A stretch of DNA of 38,800 nt, from the NCBI GenBank assembly GCA_945902755.1, contig CAMDNC010000013.1, positions 1-38,800 on the forward strand, read 5' to 3'. A program made the translations under genes and the position numbers. Origin of the DNA: Flavipsychrobacter stenotrophus (GTDB lineage: Bacteria; Bacteroidota; Bacteroidia; Chitinophagales; Chitinophagaceae). The notes beneath the pieces are model-generated. The model ran no database searches and was not told where the DNA came from. It saw only the letters and a list, made by a program, of their open reading frames with translations. Positions 1-9,200 of the stretch are shown here, piece by piece. Each line of letters opens with the position of its first letter. Within the stretch, counting starts at the first letter, position 1.

Positions 1-90
1 GCTGTGATACTAGGTACGCTGAATGTGGTAGGTGGATTTGTGGTGACCGACCGCATGCTAGAAATGTTTGGGAAGAAAAAGAAGAAATAA
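1..90 (+). CDS. pntA: NAD(P) transhydrogenase alpha subunit, C-terminal membrane part (3' end only)
   Basis: Open frame from the window edge reads AVILGTLNVVGGFVVTDRMLEMFGKKKKK*, the typical end of the PntA membrane subunit, with pntB downstream. Confidence 0.85.
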   Translation, partial: AVILGTLNVVGGFVVTDRMLEMFGKKKKK

Positions 91-136
91 AAATCCCAAG
101 GGGAAAGTTCCAAGGGAGTAATCCCAAATCCCAAAA
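91..136. repeat. Low-complexity ATCCCAA/TTCCAAGG-type repeat on the left of the four-helix-bundle gene
   Basis: aaaatcccaaggggaaagttccaagggagtaatcccaaatcccaaaagg; roughly complementary to the TTTGGAATTTTGGA repeat at 587-630. Confidence 0.5.
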
Positions 137-165
137 GGAGAATTTAGAGGATAATTAGAAATGTA

Positions 166-506
166 TTGCGAATGAATGAGCTGGAGATGAGATGTTTAAA
201 AATTGCAACTAACGTCAGAGATTATTGCCGATTATTAAAACATGACACTATAAACCTAGTTTACATAAAGCAAATAGTAAGGTCCACCTCTTCAATAGGA
301 GCAAATTATATAGAAGCAAATGAAAATTTAGGAAGGCAGGATCTATTAATGCTTTCGAAGATATCAAGGAAGGAAGCAAAGGAAACACAATATTGGTTAG
401 ATCTCATAATCAGGAAGATGATTTAACAAGAATCAGTTTGAAATAAGAAGCAGAGGAAGTAAGAAGAATATTGTCCGCGATAATAAATAAGATACAAGGG
501 CAATAA
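166..506 (+). pseudogene. Four-helix-bundle protein (23S rRNA IVS / Avd-like family), disrupted
   Basis: 166-426 encodes ...VRSTSSIGANYIEANENLGRQDLLMLSKISRKEAKETQYWLDL..., then the family C-terminus continues in another frame as DLTRISLK*EAEEVRRILSAIINKIQGQ* (ending at 506) with an in-frame TAA at 444-446. Confidence 0.75.
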
Positions 507-586
507 ATACATCAGGAAACTCGAAATTGACTTTATTTACGACGGAAGATGCACATAAGTAGTTGGCATTGGTGTTTAGTAATTCG

Positions 587-630
587 ATTTGGAATTTTGG
601 AGTTTGGAATTTTGGATTTTTTTGGAGTTT
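587..630. repeat. Low-complexity TTTGGAATTTTGGA repeat on the right of the four-helix-bundle gene
   Basis: atttggaattttggagtttggaattttggatttttttggagttt, tandem iterations of TTTGGAATTTTGGA. Confidence 0.6.
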
Positions 631-641
631 AATAACATCGT

Positions 642-2057
642 ATGGAAAACATGATATTACAGTTGATTTATTTGATAGGCTCTATTACGTTCATTATGGG
701 TCTGAAAATGCTATCGCACCCAGATACCGCAAGAAAAGGCAACTTGCTGGCGGCAGGTGGGATGACTCTGGCGATATTAGGCACCATATTTTTGTATAGA
801 GATGGGAACGGCGAAGGGCTGCACAACTATGCTTGGATATTTGCTGCATTGATAATAGGCACAGTGGTAGGAACTGCAGTATCTAAGAAAGTGCAAATGA
901 CAGCAATGCCCGAGATGGTGAGCCTGTTTAATGGTATGGGTGGTGCCTGTGCCATGCTGATATCTATAATAGAATACAGACACATAATGGCCAATATAGC
1001 CACCCATACCCCTGGCACGGGTACTATGATAGTGGTGGTGCTGGGAATGCTGATAGGTACCGTATCGTTTGCCGGTAGTATAATAGCTTGGGGCAAGTTG
1101 AATGGCAGTATAAAAGACCGCACTATAGCCGGGGGACAGGCTATCAACTTTATACTGTTTGCTGGTATGATAGCGCTGGTGATAATGGTGGCAAGTGGTA
1201 AGTTTACAGATATGCCAGCACTATTTTATGGTATTCTGGTGCTGTCTGCATTGTATGGTATATTGTTTGTGATGCCTATAGGTGGCGCAGATATGCCGGT
1301 AGTGATTTCACTGCTGAACTCGTTTACGGGTGTGGCAGCAGCATTTGGAGGTTTTTTGTATGACAACCCTGTGATGCTAACGGGTGGCATATTGGTAGGA
1401 TCGGCAGGAACTATCCTTACCATACTGATGTGTAAGGCAATGAACCGATCTTTGAAAAATGTATTGATAGGCTCTTTTGGTGGAGCAAAAGCTGGTGGCG
1501 GTGAGGCTGGCAGTAAAGAGCAAGGCAACTACAAAGAAATATCGCTGAATGACACGGCTGTGCTGATGGCCTACGCACAAAAAGTGATGATAATACCCGG
1601 CTATGGACTAGCTGTGGCGCAAGCACAACATACCTGCCACGAACTAGAAAAAGTGCTGAATGAAAAAGGGGTGGAAGTGCTATACGGTATACACCCAGTA
1701 GCAGGCAGGATGCCTGGCCACATGAATGTGCTATTAGCTGAGGCCGATGTACCCTATGAAAAACTGCTGGAAATGGAAGAAGCCAATGACCAAATGGGCG
1801 GTACTAATGTGGTGCTGATACTCGGAGCCAATGACGTGGTGAACCCAGCTGCAAAAGAAGATCCAGCAAGCCCGATATTTGGTATGCCTATACTAGAAGT
1901 GGAAAAGGCAGAACATGTAATAGTGAATAAACGTAGTATGAAACCAGGCTATGCGGGAATAGAGAATGAATTGTTCTTCCGCCCTAAATCTTCGATGCTG
2001 TTTGGAGATGCTAAAAAAGTACTGCAATCGCTGGTAACCGAGCTGAAACAAATGTAA
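642..2057 (+). CDS. pntB: NAD(P) transhydrogenase subunit beta
   Basis: 471 aa; MPEMVSLFNGMGGACAMLIS, GYGLAVAQAQHTCHELEKVL, HPVAGRMPGHMNVLLAEADVPYE, NVVLILGANDVVNPAAKEDPASPIFGMPILEVEKA, KRSMKPGYAGIENELFF. Confidence 0.97.
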   Translation: MENMILQLIYLIGSITFIMGLKMLSHPDTARKGNLLAAGGMTLAILGTIFLYRDGNGEGLHNYAWIFAALIIGTVVGTAVSKKVQMTAMPEMVSLFNGMGGACAMLISIIEYRHIMANIATHTPGTGTMIVVVLGMLIGTVSFAGSIIAWGKLNGSIKDRTIAGGQAINFILFAGMIALVIMVASGKFTDMPALFYGILVLSALYGILFVMPIGGADMPVVISLLNSFTGVAAAFGGFLYDNPVMLTGGILVGSAGTILTILMCKAMNRSLKNVLIGSFGGAKAGGGEAGSKEQGNYKEISLNDTAVLMAYAQKVMIIPGYGLAVAQAQHTCHELEKVLNEKGVEVLYGIHPVAGRMPGHMNVLLAEADVPYEKLLEMEEANDQMGGTNVVLILGANDVVNPAAKEDPASPIFGMPILEVEKAEHVIVNKRSMKPGYAGIENELFFRPKSSMLFGDAKKVLQSLVTELKQM

Positions 2058-2159
2058 CTGGCCACAAAAAGCAGTTGTTAACTGAAAGCTGAAAGTGCTG
2101 CGCTAGAGAATATGCAGATGACTTGTAACAAAATTCAAAACTTTAACTAAATTTATGCC

Positions 2160-2747
2160 ATGGTAAGTAAGAAAAACGGCCTGGTAATAACAGTATTGGG
2201 GATATTATCCTTAATCGTATCGGTTATATATATCTCCTCCTGCACCAGAACCCCTGGAGAGTTTCCCTATTCATGTAGCGGCGTAGTGTGCCAAAATGGT
2301 GGCAAATGCGACAGTGGCAAATGTGTATGTCCGGTAGGATTTGAGGGCACAAACTGCGCCACTGGCACTGTAGACAAGTTTATAGGTTACTGGAAGGTAA
2401 CCCAAACAGTGTTAGGTAGTGACTCATTGATTCTTGTGAATACGCAAACTACGTACACTTTGCGCATAATGCCAACTGCCACTAATACTACTTTTTTCTT
2501 GTACAACTTTAATAACAACCCAACCTATAGCAGTTTAATTTGCCGCTTGGACAGTAATAATAAGGCAGACTTTGGGATGGACACTACATCTGCTACAAAT
2601 ATGATTTACGACCAGTATAGAATCAGAAATGGTTATGGTTTTATGTACACTAACGATTCTATAAGTATGAAAGTGTTTGTGCGCAGACTGAATAGTACTG
2701 TTAACTGGCAAAACGATACCCTAGCCTTGGGATTGAAGCGACTATAA
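2160..2747 (+). CDS. Putative lipoprotein with an EGF-like cysteine motif
   Basis: 195 aa; hydrophobic N-terminus followed by SSC, then CSGVVCQNGGKCDSGKCVCPVGFEGTNC. Confidence 0.75.
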   Translation: MVSKKNGLVITVLGILSLIVSVIYISSCTRTPGEFPYSCSGVVCQNGGKCDSGKCVCPVGFEGTNCATGTVDKFIGYWKVTQTVLGSDSLILVNTQTTYTLRIMPTATNTTFFLYNFNNNPTYSSLICRLDSNNKADFGMDTTSATNMIYDQYRIRNGYGFMYTNDSISMKVFVRRLNSTVNWQNDTLALGLKRL

Positions 2748-2844
2748 TAGGTGATCATAGTTCTGAAAAGCAAGATAGCATCATACAGCATGGCTGTGCA
2801 CGAGAAATAAGGATGAAAACTATCTGAAATTTCTCGAAAAAATA

Positions 2845-2876
2845 TTTGCAAAACACAATTTTACGTTTTACTTTTG
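2845..2876 (+). promoter_or_regulatory. Bacteroidetes-type promoter for the tRNA cluster
   Basis: TTTG (2845-2848), 20 nt, TACTTTTG (2869-2876): matches TTTG / TAnnTTTG at the expected spacing, about 65 nt upstream of tRNA-Thr. Confidence 0.65.
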
Positions 2877-2940
2877 CAATCCCTTTTAGTGATAAGCGTA
2901 TGGCTTGCCGCGATAAAAGAGGAAGTAGTTCTTTTTTTAA

Positions 2941-3013
2941 GCCACTTTAGCTCAGATGGTAGAGCAACTGATTTGTAATCAGTAGGTCGCTGGTTCGATT
3001 CCGGCAAGTGGCT
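2941..3013 (+). tRNA. tRNA-Thr (anticodon TGT)
   Basis: GCCACTT...AAGTGGC acceptor stem; anticodon loop ACTGATT-TGT-AATCAGT; GGTTCGATTCC T-arm. Confidence 0.97.
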
Positions 3014-3085
3014 CTGGTAAGATTTAAACTTCAAAAGTGATTAAGCAGACGAATGGTTAATCACTTTTTTAAGTTTTGACTGAAT

Positions 3086-3169
3086 GGGCACATTCCACAA
3101 GCGGCCAACGTGAGCAGACTGTAAATCTGCCGTCTTTAGACTTCGGAGGTTCGAATCCTTCTGTGCCCA
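3086..3169 (+). tRNA. tRNA-Tyr (anticodon GTA)
   Basis: GGGCACA...TGTGCCC acceptor, GCAGACTGTAAATCTGC anticodon arm, long variable arm. Confidence 0.96.
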
Positions 3170-3251
3170 CATCAACAATGTGAAAAGTTGTAAATTTGAC
3201 AATGAAGCCGTAGGCTGTATGCTCTTTTTATAAGTTTTCACATTTTTTTAA

Positions 3252-3324
3252 GCGGGAGTAGCTCAGTTGGTAGAGCGACAGCCTTCCAAGCTGTAGGTCG
3301 CGGGTTCGAGCCTCGTCTCCCGCT
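3252..3324 (+). tRNA. tRNA-Gly (anticodon TCC)
   Basis: GCGGGAG...CTCCCGC acceptor; ACAGCCTTCCAAGCTGT anticodon arm. Confidence 0.97.
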
Positions 3325-3489
3325 CGCTTTTTTTAAGTTCTTTAACTTAAGCATTTCTAGGTTATCAGTTTGTACTTGTTAGTTTATTTCACAATTGCAT
3401 GTAGATAATCGTTTTTGTTTTCAGGTCGAGCTGTGATTATTTATAGTTTGCCTTGGCAACAATGTGAAATAATAGCAGTGTAGTAAAAA

Positions 3490-3561
<72 letters not shown>

Positions 3562-3752
3562 CATTCTTTTCTAAGTTTTCATTAGTTGTGCTTAATACTG
3601 TGGCGTTTACAGTAAATAGAAAAGAGATTTCTCACCCAAAAAGAATACCAACTACTAGGAATAGGTGTAGAGATGGGATAAAAACGGTTGTATTCGCTAA
3701 TAGTTAATACCGTAATGTAGGCTTTTTAGATTTCTCTTCAAAAAAAATTTTA

Positions 3753-3780
3753 TTTGGAGACGAAAATAAGTTTATATTTG
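3753..3780 (+). promoter_or_regulatory. Candidate Bacteroidetes-type promoter for tuf
   Basis: TATATTTG at 3773-3780 (TAnnTTTG) with TTTG at 3753-3756 (16 nt spacing, short), about 50 nt before the tuf ATG. Confidence 0.5.
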
Positions 3781-3828
3781 CACACTTTTTAGAATTAAGC
3801 AAAACCAATAATTTCAAAACAATAAAAA

Positions 3829-5016
3829 ATGGCAAAAGAAACCTTTAAGAGGGAGAAACCTCACGTAAACATTGGTACCATCGGCCACGTTGACCACGGT
3901 AAAACTACACTGACCGCTGCTATCACTACTATTCTGTCTTCTAAAGGATTGGCAGAAAAAAGAGGATACGATGAAATCGATGCAGCTCCCGAGGAAAAAG
4001 AGCGTGGTATCACGATCAATACGGCTCACGTAGAATACGCTACTGCTAACCGTCACTATGCACACGTTGACTGTCCAGGTCACGCTGACTATGTAAAAAA
4101 CATGATTACTGGTGCTGCTCAAATGGATGGCGCTATACTAGTGGTTGCGGCTACAGATGGTCCTATGCCACAAACAAGAGAGCACATCCTTCTTGCTCGT
4201 CAGGTAGGTGTTCCACGTATGGTTATCTTCATGAACAAGGTTGACCTTGTAGATGATGCTGAAATACTGGAGCTAGTAGAAATGGAAATTCGCGAATTGC
4301 TTTCTAAGAATGGTTATGATGGTGATAACACACCTATTATACAGGGTTCTGCTACAGGTGCACTTGCTGGCGATGCTAAGTGGGTTAAAGCTGTAGAAGA
4401 TTTGATGGAAGCAGTAGATTCTTATATACCATTGCCTCCACGTCCAGTTGATCAACCATTCCTTATGTCTGTAGAAGATGTATTCACTATCACTGGTCGT
4501 GGTACTGTTGCTACAGGTCGTATCGAGCGTGGTGTGATTAAAGTAGGTGAAAACGTTGAAATCGTTGGTTTCAATGAGTCTCCACTTACTTCTACTTGTA
4601 CTGGTGTTGAGATGTTCAAAAAACTGTTGGATCGTGGTGAGGCTGGTGACAACGCTGGTTTGCTACTTCGCGGTATTGAGAAAAAAGATATCCGTCGTGG
4701 TATGGTTATCTGTGCTCCAAAAACTATTACTCCGCACACAGACTTCAAAGGTGAAGTTTATGTACTGAGCAAAGAAGAAGGTGGCCGTCACACTCCATTC
4801 TTCAACAAATATCGTCCTCAGTTCTATTTCCGTACTACTGACGTAACAGGCGAGTGCATGTTGCCAGAAGGTGTGGAAATGGTAATGCCAGGTGATAACG
4901 TAAATCTTTCTGTAGTTCTTATCGCTCCTATAGCGATGGACAAAGGTTTGAAATTCGCGATACGCGAAGGTGGCCGTACAGTAGGTGCAGGTCAGGTAAC
5001 TGAAATCATCAAATAA
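3829..5016 (+). CDS. tuf: Elongation factor Tu
   Basis: 395 aa; [61 protein letters not shown]-terminus [11 protein letters not shown]. Confidence 0.99.
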   Translation: MAKETFKREKPHVNIGTIGHVDHGKTTLTAAITTILSSKGLAEKRGYDEIDAAPEEKERGITINTAHVEYATANRHYAHVDCPGHADYVKNMITGAAQMDGAILVVAATDGPMPQTREHILLARQVGVPRMVIFMNKVDLVDDAEILELVEMEIRELLSKNGYDGDNTPIIQGSATGALAGDAKWVKAVEDLMEAVDSYIPLPPRPVDQPFLMSVEDVFTITGRGTVATGRIERGVIKVGENVEIVGFNESPLTSTCTGVEMFKKLLDRGEAGDNAGLLLRGIEKKDIRRGMVICAPKTITPHTDFKGEVYVLSKEEGGRHTPFFNKYRPQFYFRTTDVTGECMLPEGVEMVMPGDNVNLSVVLIAPIAMDKGLKFAIREGGRTVGAGQVTEIIK

Positions 5017-5053
5017 TTAGTTGCAGCCCTGCTGCGCTAGTGACACATTTATA

Positions 5054-5092
5054 AAATAGCCGTTCCTATACTAGGGACGGCTATTTATTTTT
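5054..5092 (+). terminator. Rho-independent terminator after tuf
   Basis: AAATAGCCGTTCC-tatacta-GGGACGGCTATTT followed by a T-rich tract. Confidence 0.8.
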
Positions 5093-5195
5093 GGCGAATA
5101 CTACAAAATGTGACAAAAAACTGGCTCTGTAGTCCTATTAAAGAATAGTGAATACTGAAGATCATTAGCCCGCGTATATGGCTATAATAGCAGCA

Positions 5196-6284
5196 TCAAT
5201 GAATTGTAAACAAATCAAATTTTACGTTGTGCCCTTCTGTTGTCATTTGTAACGATAAACCTAGTCTATCAGCTATACCGACACACACAAAAAGACCTAA
5301 ACCCAAACCAATGTAGGTGTCATCTTTGTGGAACTTTGTAAACGGTTTCACTTCTGCAAAATCGAAACTAATACTATTTAAAGTTGTATTAGAGACTGAA
5401 AAGTGGAAACCATCATCAGTAGTAGTGAGTCTTACCTGTGGCAATTGAGAGGGAGAGCTATTGAATTTCATACAGTTGTCTACTAACTCTGTAAATAGCA
5501 CACTTACCAACTCATTATCTATAGATGACAGTGCGGTATCGGTACCATGAATTGAAATATCTATCTTGTTTTGTATCAACCCGTTTTGAAACCAAGTTAT
5601 TACCTCTTTCAGAATACTCTTAGCCGATCTTGAATAACCAGTAATTTCATTACTTATAGACTGACTGGTGGTGATGAGTGAAAACAGTACCATATTTCTC
5701 GCATTACGATACATTCTGAAGCTAGAGGAATATATAGCCTGTACAGTAGTGGTTAATGCCTCGGTCGTAAATTTGGACTCTGTGTTGCCCAATATTATTG
5801 ACGCATTGAGTATACCATTTATGGGTGTAAAAAATTCTTGTTTAAAGCTAGCGTTAAGTATGGTCAGCCATTTTTTATTGAGCTCTTCTTGTGTGTGCTT
5901 TGTGTGTGTTTCATTTACACTAATTCTGGCGTTGATGGTTTTTATGAGTTCCTTGGCTGAAAAAGGTTTTGTCATGTAGTCATCAGCACCCATATTCATG
6001 CCTATTCTTATGTCCTTTTCGTCGGCATAGGCAGTAAGGAAAATGAAGGGGATTTTATAGAGTACATTGTCGGCTTTGACTTCTTTGAGGATCTCATAAC
6101 CGTTGATATCTGGCAAATTGACATCGCATAATATGACGTCAATAGTGTCTGCATTGGTACGTAGCAATTCCAAACCATTTATGCCACTAGATGCAGAAAT
6201 AGTTTCCAACCCACTTGCTTCCAAAATAATTACAAGCGATTCCAACAAACTAACCTCATCTTCTATCAATAATATTTTACTCAT
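5196..6284 (-). CDS. Response regulator receiver fused to a degenerate histidine-kinase-like (HisKA/HATPase) module
   Basis: N-terminal receiver (LLIEDE, VILCDVNLPDINGYEIL, IFLTAYA, DYMTKPF), then FKQEFFTPINGIL (H-box position is Q), ELVDNCMKFN N-box and GLGLGLFV. Confidence 0.85.
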   Translation of the reverse strand: MSKILLIEDEVSLLESLVIILEASGLETISASSGINGLELLRTNADTIDVILCDVNLPDINGYEILKEVKADNVLYKIPFIFLTAYADEKDIRIGMNMGADDYMTKPFSAKELIKTINARISVNETHTKHTQEELNKKWLTILNASFKQEFFTPINGILNASIILGNTESKFTTEALTTTVQAIYSSSFRMYRNARNMVLFSLITTSQSISNEITGYSRSAKSILKEVITWFQNGLIQNKIDISIHGTDTALSSIDNELVSVLFTELVDNCMKFNSSPSQLPQVRLTTTDDGFHFSVSNTTLNSISFDFAEVKPFTKFHKDDTYIGLGLGLFVCVGIADRLGLSLQMTTEGHNVKFDLFTIH

Positions 6285-6287
6285 CTG

Positions 6288-9200
6288 TCAATTAGCTGGC
6301 AAAGAAATTTTGAAAATAGACCCTTCATTTTGAATGCTAGAGAACGAGATGAGACCATTATGCTTTTTAACTACATAATCTACCACCATTAGCCCTAACC
6401 CGGACCCTTGAATGACGCCAGCATTTGATGCCCTGAAGAAGGAAGAAAATAGTTTTTTCTGATCTTGCTCGGGTATACCAATACCAAAATCTTGGACCTC
6501 AAAAATAAGCGTATTATCTATCTTTTTCAGACTAATTTGAGGGGGCTTTTTACCTGCCGAGTATTTAAACGCATTATTGATAAGATTGACAATGGCATGC
6601 CTCATCAGCTTTTTGTCGATACTAGCAAAGATGGTATTTGGGCTGGTGCAATGCACAGATAGCGCTCTTCCATCGGTGTGGGGGTTGTAAAGGTCGTTTT
6701 TGATATCTTCAACAAACTTTAGAATATCTATGTTGTCTGGTGCATACTCCATTTTGCCTGCTTCTATGCGGCTTATCATCATCAGCTCATTGAGTATTTC
6801 GGTCATGAGCCGCACCTCTTTCATTATTCTGCCCATCATCACTTCTGGCTTCAATTTGCTATTGCTACCCAGACTGCCCGAATGATACATTTCGAGTATT
6901 TCGGTATTGGCCTGAATGATGGCTAGCGGTGTACGTAGCTCATGAGATGTGATGCGGATAAATTGTGATTTGGAATTATTCAGTTCTTTTTCTTTAGCAA
7001 TAATCTCATTGAGGTACAGCTCTTTGTTTACTATTTCGGTGATGTCTGATATTCTGCCCACATAAGGTCCCCCAGACTTAGAAACGGAAGATGCTATTGT
7101 AAAATCGAGATACAGCTCTTTGCCGCTAGCTGTGGTAGTATGTAATACGCACGACTGTGGTGTGCCGGATTTATTGAGCTGAGCAACACTATTTTGGTAT
7201 TTTACTTGTTCTGTAAGAGGTAATAAAGTCAGAAAGTTGACCCCGATGCTAGCTGTGTCAAGCTCCAAAATTCGTGCAAAAGAATTATTAAAGAAACTTA
7301 TACTTCCATCTGCCAAGCCAGTAAAAATACCGTCTTTAACAAGGTTGAGCAGATTGAGTACCCTTTTTTCTTGGGTCTCGGCTTTTTGTTTGTTTTTTAT
7401 CTGTTCTGATATGTCTATACCGTAACCTATTATAAACTTAACCTCGCCGTGTGAATCTAGGCTAGGGTACATGATACGCAGAATGTGGTGGGTGGTACCA
7501 TCGGGCTTAGTGATGTCGTCTATTATAGATACTGGTTGTTTAGATAGAAATGCCTTGTCAAATATTTCCTTCCTTTGATCTGCCAGCTTATAGTCTATGC
7601 CTTTGTAATCGCAGTATTCATAGTCGTTTTTTCCTATGAGCCATGCCCTGATTTCGGGATTTTTTACTGCGTTTTTATTTACAAATTGATACCTATGATC
7701 TAATGAGAAGATGACGATATCTGCTGGTACCTCGTTGAGAATTTCGTGATAATATTCTCGTTGCTCGGCAATTTTTATTTCGTTCAGTACACGCTCTGTG
7801 ATATCCATACCAAAGCCTACTACATATTCTGGTTTTCCCATTTTATCAAGAAATGGGTATAAAAAACGCAGCATATACTTTTCTGAACCATCGGGCAGTA
7901 TGTGCTTGTCGATATTGCTCAATGCTTTTTTGGTGCTTACTGCCTCTCTAAACATAGCATCGCGTTGCACAGCACGGGCATTGTCTATTCCTTTACGGGC
8001 AGTATAGTCATACATGTCTTTGCCTATAAGCCAAGTTCTCATTTCATCATTTCTGACAGCATTTTTGTTGATAAACTCGAACTTCTGTTGAAGATCAAAC
8101 ATCATAATGTCAGCTGGAAGTTCATTGAGTATGCGGTGAAAGTATTCCCGTTGTTCTATAATTTTTTTTTCGTAGTTAATCCTTTCGGTTACGTCTTCAT
8201 AAATCCAGAGAAAACCAGATTCCTCGCTATCTACAACTACCGGAATAAATTGTTGTTTTAGTATACTGCCACTTGCCATCTCTACTAGTTTAGAGGCTAC
8301 AAGGCTTCTATTAGCCACTATTTCATCTATTCTTGATATTTCTTCGTCGGGATACCTGAACAAGTGCTTGACGTGCTCTAATGAAGTTGCCGAATTAGCT
8401 CCTACCAAAGTAAAGTCCGTAGCAGTGGCATCGATTATTTTATAGAGTGCCTTATTGACAAAGATGATGTTTCGGTTGATATCTTCGAAAAGCACGGCAG
8501 CGTTAAAATTATTGATGAGTGCAGAAAGGCGTGCTTCTGAGTTTTTTAGTTGCTGTTCTATTTTCTGGGGTTGTGTTACATCATTATATTTCCACAAGTG
8601 ACCAGCATACATACCGTCGATATTGATTGGTATGTAGTCGCGCTCCAGTATTCGTCCGTCTTGCAAGTACAACAAGTCTGCGGTAACCATTTTTTGCTGT
8701 TGCAGCAACTCCTTTACCCGGCACATAAATGCATCAGGATTGGCAAATAAAACTTTACTGTCTTCAGCCATACCTGAGCAGTCCATTCCTAGCATTTGCT
8801 CTGTGGAGAATGGCACGGAAAACATATCACAAAATCGCTGATTGACTAGAACAATTTCTCTGTTTTCATTTTCGAGTAACACAGCGTAATTCAAACTCTC
8901 TAATATCGTACTCAATCTGGTTGCCATTTTTTTGAACTCCAGATCTTTGAGTTTGTCGTCGTTGATGTCCGTAAGTGTTCCGAACAATATATTTGGTTTT
9001 CCCTCGGGTGTCCAATTGAGTACTTTGCCACGCGTTTTAAAGTACTTGATACCATTGTTTTTGCACTGCATCTTCTGTTCCAAAGAAAACGAGGGGTGTT
9101 CGGTATCTAGTGCAGGCAAAACATCAAGCATTAGATGGTTGTAATCATCTACGCACATTGTCTTGTTTAGCTGTTCGGCATCAAAAGTATCCCAGGTACT

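Noticed and set aside
3041-3241. 66-aa minus-strand ORF (...WAQKDSNLRSLKTADLQSAHVGRLW...)
   Set aside because: It is the antisense translation of the tRNA-Tyr gene at 3086-3169, a common spurious ORF.
3814-4122. 102-aa minus-strand ORF
   Set aside because: Lies entirely antisense to tuf, which has clear EF-Tu coding signal.
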